From NCBI GenBank assembly GCA_032068765.1, contig DAMBHY010000007.1, positions 45,681-109,680 of the forward strand: a stretch of 64,000 nucleotides of DNA, written 5' to 3'. The position numbers and the translations under genes were made by a program. Numbering within the stretch: the first letter of the stretch is position 1; each line of letters opens with the position of its first letter. This stretch comes from DAMBHY01 sp032068765. Its GTDB lineage: Bacteria; Bacteroidota; Bacteroidia; Bacteroidales; Dysgonomonadaceae. Shown piece by piece: positions 60,924 through 64,000 of the stretch. The notes below the pieces were generated by a model. The model was not told the DNA's origin and did not search any database. It was given only the letters and a program-made list of their open reading frames with translations.

Positions 60924-61763
60924 ATGAAATTTGACTCCATTTTAAAGATTATAGAACTTTTTGTTCTTATGATCCTGGGTATAACTTTATCTGGGTTGTT
61001 CATTCAATTTTTTCCCGAAAAAAATACATACGCTTCCACTGTAAATGAATTAAGGGCAATGCTTTTTATACAAAGTGCTTGTATTTTTTTGTTTACTTCA
61101 ATTAGCTTTTCTATATTAAATAGGGAGAAATGGGCTGTAGAAACACATTTATTAAATGTGCAGCATCGTTATAATAAATATGTTTACGCGATTACTATTC
61201 TTCTCGTTTTCTTGCCATTTGTGTCTCTGTTATCCGAACTTAACCAACAAATTAAACTTCCGTCTAATTTCGCAGATCTGGAAGCTGTGATGAAAAATAG
61301 CGAAATGGAAGCACAGGAGTTTACAAATAAAATTTTGAACGATGCTTCTATTGAAGGATTATTCCTGAATCTTTTTGTGGTAGCATTTTTTGCAGCCTTT
61401 ACAGAAGAAATTTTTTTCAGAGGCACTTTTCAAAGGATACTAAGAGAAAATTTAAATTATCATGCAGCAATTATTATTGTAGCTGTGGTTTTCTCATTTC
61501 TGCATTTTCAGTTTTATGGATTTTTACCACGACTTTTTCTTGGTATTCTTTTAGGATATATATATGAATATGGACGTAATCTTTGGTATGCTATCGCTGT
61601 CCATTTTGTAAATAACGCGATGGTGGTAATTTTAAATTGGGGAAATCCGCATGATAGAATTATGGAGAACATGAATACGAAGAACTCCATTTTATTAGCA
61701 ATATTTGGAGTGATAAGTTTATACTTTTCAATCATGTTTATTAGAAAATTCCGTAATGAATAA
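60924..61763 (+). CDS. CPBP family intramembrane glutamic endopeptidase
   Basis: About 279 residues, eight or so membrane helices, of the CPBP (CAAX protease/bacteriocin-immunity) family, which cleaves within the membrane. The three motifs are intact: EEIFFRGTFQRILR near residue 163, FLHFQFYG near 193 and HFVNNAMVV near 230, corresponding to EExxxR, FxxxH and HxxxN. Substrate unknown. Start at 60924 (MKFDSILK) is preferred over the GTG at 60903 because of the -7 box just before. First of three tightly spaced plus-strand genes. Confidence 0.88.
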   Translation: MKFDSILKIIELFVLMILGITLSGLFIQFFPEKNTYASTVNELRAMLFIQSACIFLFTSISFSILNREKWAVETHLLNVQHRYNKYVYAITILLVFLPFVSLLSELNQQIKLPSNFADLEAVMKNSEMEAQEFTNKILNDASIEGLFLNLFVVAFFAAFTEEIFFRGTFQRILRENLNYHAAIIIVAVVFSFLHFQFYGFLPRLFLGILLGYIYEYGRNLWYAIAVHFVNNAMVVILNWGNPHDRIMENMNTKNSILLAIFGVISLYFSIMFIRKFRNE

Positions 61764-61775
61764 ATAAGTTTTAAA

Positions 61776-62360
61776 ATGATAGAAATACAAAATACGATTG
61801 TATCGGATGAAATTTTTGAAAAAGCTTTCATCTGCGATTTGTGCAAATGCAAAGGCCAATGCTGTGTAGAAGGAGAGTCAGGTGCGCCACTGACTTTACA
61901 GGAATATAAAGAAATCAAAGAGTTTCTTCCTAAAATTTGGGATGATTTGTCGGAAAATGCCAAAAAAATAATTCTGCAGGAAGATATAGCTTACGTAGAC
62001 ACCGACGGTGAGTTAGTTACGTCTATTATTAACGGAGATGAATGCGTTTTTACATATTTTGATGAACAAGGTGTTTGCAAATGCATTATTGATAAAGCTT
62101 TTAGAGAAGGACGAATAAATGTACAAAAACCAATTTCATGTCATTTATATCCAATAAGACTGCAGGAATATAAAGAATTTATAGCGGTAAATTATCATAA
62201 ATGGTCAGTATGTAATCCTGCAAGACGATTAGGAAATAGAGAGAATGTAAAAGTTTATCAGTTTCTAAAAGAACCGATCATAAGAAGATTTGGAGAGGAG
62301 TATTACAAAGAAGTCTGTGAAGTAGCTGATTTATATTTTTCAAAACAACAAGATTTATGA
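61776..62360 (+). CDS. DUF3109 family cysteine-cluster protein
   Basis: 194 residues of the DUF3109 family, found across Bacteroidota, of unknown function. The N terminus carries a cysteine cluster, CDLCKCKGQCCVEGESG (residues 20-36), and further Cys occur in GDECVFTYFDEQGVCKC near 88-104, SCHLYPIRL near 122 and WSVCNPARRLG near 143; together these could bind an iron-sulfur cluster or zinc, as in related YkgJ-type proteins. Cytoplasmic, no signal. It follows the CPBP gene by 12 bases and overlaps the PDZ protein gene by 4. Confidence 0.88.
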   Translation: MIEIQNTIVSDEIFEKAFICDLCKCKGQCCVEGESGAPLTLQEYKEIKEFLPKIWDDLSENAKKIILQEDIAYVDTDGELVTSIINGDECVFTYFDEQGVCKCIIDKAFREGRINVQKPISCHLYPIRLQEYKEFIAVNYHKWSVCNPARRLGNRENVKVYQFLKEPIIRRFGEEYYKEVCEVADLYFSKQQDL

Positions 62361-63781
62361 AAAAGCTTTTCACTTCTTTTCTATTTATAGTATATAGTTT
62401 ACTATCTGTGACAGCACAAGGTGTCTGCAATTTAGGATTTACTTTTACAATAAGTAAGAATCATAATTGGGGAATTAATGAACCAGTAGTTACCAAAGTA
62501 TTCCCGGGAACTCCAGCTGAAAAATCAGGACTGAAAGTAAATGATATTATCCTTGAAATAAATGGTAATGGAACTTATTTGAAAAATTACGACATTATTA
62601 AAGCGTGGTTTGCAGAAGAAGATAAAAGCATGAATATTTCTGTTCGTAATTTAAAGAATGATTTCCATCAAATGATAATAGATAAAGATTGCAGAGACAA
62701 AAATGCTTTAAGTGAAGCTTTACTGGCTCCAGTTTTTGCATTCTATAGTTTGGAAGACGTTCAGGAAAGATCGTTTTTAATGCCTGTTAAGACGCGCATT
62801 CATGAAAAAGCGGTGTTTACCAACTATCATACATTTGATTTTGCTCCTTCTGATGAGAATTCACCGCAAATAGATGAGCAGATTACGAATATTATGGAAA
62901 GGAATCTTAGAAAATTAGGTCTTGTCCGTAATGAAAATGATCCAGACTTTATAATCCAGACATATTATTCATATCAAAAGAATCCAGGATATAATCCTCA
63001 GTCACCAACAGATAGTTACAAACCAACTTGGCGTTTCGATACAAAAAACAACAGACTGATAAAGGTACCTATTTATCAACCAAACGAACCCGTTAGAACA
63101 AATGATGTGATGTACAATCTTGAATTTGGATTTCGGTTTTTTGATAATAAGTATTTTGAAGATTTAGAAGATTTGGTTTTAATCTGGGAAAGTGATGTTG
63201 TTGAAAGATTGTCTGGCAGTTTAGGATTGGTAGAATATCTTGAAATGAATTTACCTCTTATCCTAAGTCAGTTTCCTTATGGTAAAGATTCTGATATTAT
63301 TACGGTGGAAGTCAATCATCTTAAGTACAATTATACAGGCTTGAATTATGATATGAATTACCTTAATAAGATTGTGAGCGTTGATAAAGATTCTCCTGCT
63401 GAAAAAGCAGGAATATTGCCTGGTGACATTGTACGAGAAATCGGTGCAATAAAATTCAGTCAAGACCCCCGTAAAATCACTGACCAATACCGCAGGTTTA
63501 TTAGTGAAACCATGGATTATAGAGATCAGCGAACAAAATATGAAGATATAAAAGGGAATGAAAACTGTATGTTTTGGAATATTCAGTCATATAATAAGAT
63601 TTCACAAGCAATAAATAGCAACAGATACAACGCTGTATTTTCTTATTTATTCAATTTTAATCAGTATATAAATTGGGAAACTCCTAGAAGTTTAACTATA
63701 GGCGTTGAACGAAATGGTAAGAAAATGGATTTTGAAGTCATTCCACTTATCAATAGTTATAATTCCATCAAATCTTATTAA
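62357..63781 (+). CDS. Exported protein with two PDZ domains and a DUF4136-like domain
   Basis: 474 residues. Sec signal peptide (about 1-20, LLSVTAQG). First PDZ about 25-110 (VTKVFPGTPAEKSGLKVNDIILEINGNG). A central DUF4136-like region (about 150-310, EKAVFTNYHTFDFAPSDENSP and DPDFIIQTYYSYQ). Second PDZ about 335-400 (IVSVDKDSPAEKAGILPGDIVREIG). No protease triad, so a binding or scaffolding role is likelier than cleavage. Possibly periplasmic or cell-envelope. Overlaps the DUF3109 gene by 4 bases, so the two are cotranslated. Confidence 0.82.
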   Translation: MKKLFTSFLFIVYSLLSVTAQGVCNLGFTFTISKNHNWGINEPVVTKVFPGTPAEKSGLKVNDIILEINGNGTYLKNYDIIKAWFAEEDKSMNISVRNLKNDFHQMIIDKDCRDKNALSEALLAPVFAFYSLEDVQERSFLMPVKTRIHEKAVFTNYHTFDFAPSDENSPQIDEQITNIMERNLRKLGLVRNENDPDFIIQTYYSYQKNPGYNPQSPTDSYKPTWRFDTKNNRLIKVPIYQPNEPVRTNDVMYNLEFGFRFFDNKYFEDLEDLVLIWESDVVERLSGSLGLVEYLEMNLPLILSQFPYGKDSDIITVEVNHLKYNYTGLNYDMNYLNKIVSVDKDSPAEKAGILPGDIVREIGAIKFSQDPRKITDQYRRFISETMDYRDQRTKYEDIKGNENCMFWNIQSYNKISQAINSNRYNAVFSYLFNFNQYINWETPRSLTIGVERNGKKMDFEVIPLINSYNSIKSY

Positions 63782-63841
63782 TTTGATAATCTTTTAGTTA
63801 TTTTTTTACGTGTAAAATAATTTCAAAAAACTTACAAATTA

Positions 63842-63874
63842 TTTGGAAGATATCTCCCTAAAGTACTATCTTTG
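63842..63874 (+). promoter_or_regulatory. Promoter and leader of a gene outside the window
   Basis: TTTG (63842-63845), 21 bases, TATCTTTG (63867-63874): a good Bacteroidota promoter. The predicted transcript begins near 63880 with TTTCTCGAGTGAGAGAAA, a small hairpin, and at least 120 bases of leader run to the window end without a start codon for a clear gene. Confidence 0.6.
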
Positions 63875-64000
63875 CAATCCTTTCTCGAGTGAGAGAAACT
63901 AAAACAGCAAAGTATTGAACTAAGTTTTTAACTATCAAGCATTTTAAAAAAACTTCAAAAATAATTGTTTTAAAGTTTGGTTAGTAATAAAAAACGTTTT

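Overview
The window is AT-rich chromosomal DNA from a member of the Bacteroidota, most likely the order Bacteroidales (inference). The signs are several promoters of the phylum type (TTTG, about 18-21 bases, then TAnnTTTG), a BtuG-type surface B12 lipoprotein paired with BtuB, an OmpA protein with thrombospondin type 3 repeats, an aspartase gene with an Lrp/AsnC regulator upstream, two DUF6261-like proteins, and the order tig-clpP-clpX-recQ-dxs-trkA. No rRNA, tRNA, CRISPR array or intact insertion sequence was found.

Layout. 1-4.5 kb: histidine degradation (hutU, ftcD, a pnuC-type transporter, then hutI cut by the window edge), all on the minus strand from one good promoter. 4.6-13.8 kb: cutC with a GH20 hexosaminidase lipoprotein, endonuclease IV, a YbjQ-family protein, a two-component system, a small acidic protein and an OmpA-family protein. 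13.8-20.4 kb: a type I restriction-modification operon (hsdM-hsdS-hsdR) interrupted between hsdS and hsdR by a GxxExxY nuclease-like gene that lies between two copies of an imperfect inverted-repeat element. 20.4-23.1 kb: accessory stretch with a roughly 42-bp tandem array, a DUF6261-like gene and a zinc-ribbon protein. 23.3-29.5 kb: aspA, an Lrp/AsnC regulator, clpB and a TerC-family membrane protein.

29.5-51.5 kb is mainly cobalamin acquisition and late assembly, all on the minus strand. Read in transcription order it runs: COG2102/DUF71 protein, btuF, cobO, btuC, btuD, a histidine phosphatase, then a cobalamin riboswitch, btuB, btuG, a secreted DUF4430 protein, cobU, a secreted DUF4198 protein, cobT, cobS, a membrane protein, cobC, cbiP, a small unknown protein and cobD. 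cbiB lies 5.6 kb further on, separated from cobD by an accessory block (30.4-36.0 kb) holding an ABC-F ATPase, an HExxH lipoprotein with an overlapping secreted partner, a second DUF6261-like gene and a six-copy 43-bp tandem array. No corrin-ring genes are present in the window, so what is encoded is capture, salvage, amidation, nucleotide-loop assembly and export-side binding of B12.

51.5-63.8 kb is conserved housekeeping: trkA, dxs, recQ, clpX, clpP, tig on the minus strand, then a CPBP protease, a DUF3109 protein and a PDZ/DUF4136 protein on the plus strand. The window ends in a promoter and leader for a gene outside it.

The best candidates for something undescribed are (1) the two DUF6261-like genes, each preceded by a six-unit array of 42-43-bp repeats; (2) the GxxExxY gene bracketed by duplicated inverted-repeat elements inside the hsd operon; (3) the HExxH lipoprotein with an overlapping secreted partner, whose base composition changes part way through like a swapped C-terminal module; and (4) the uncharacterised secreted proteins built into the B12 operon.
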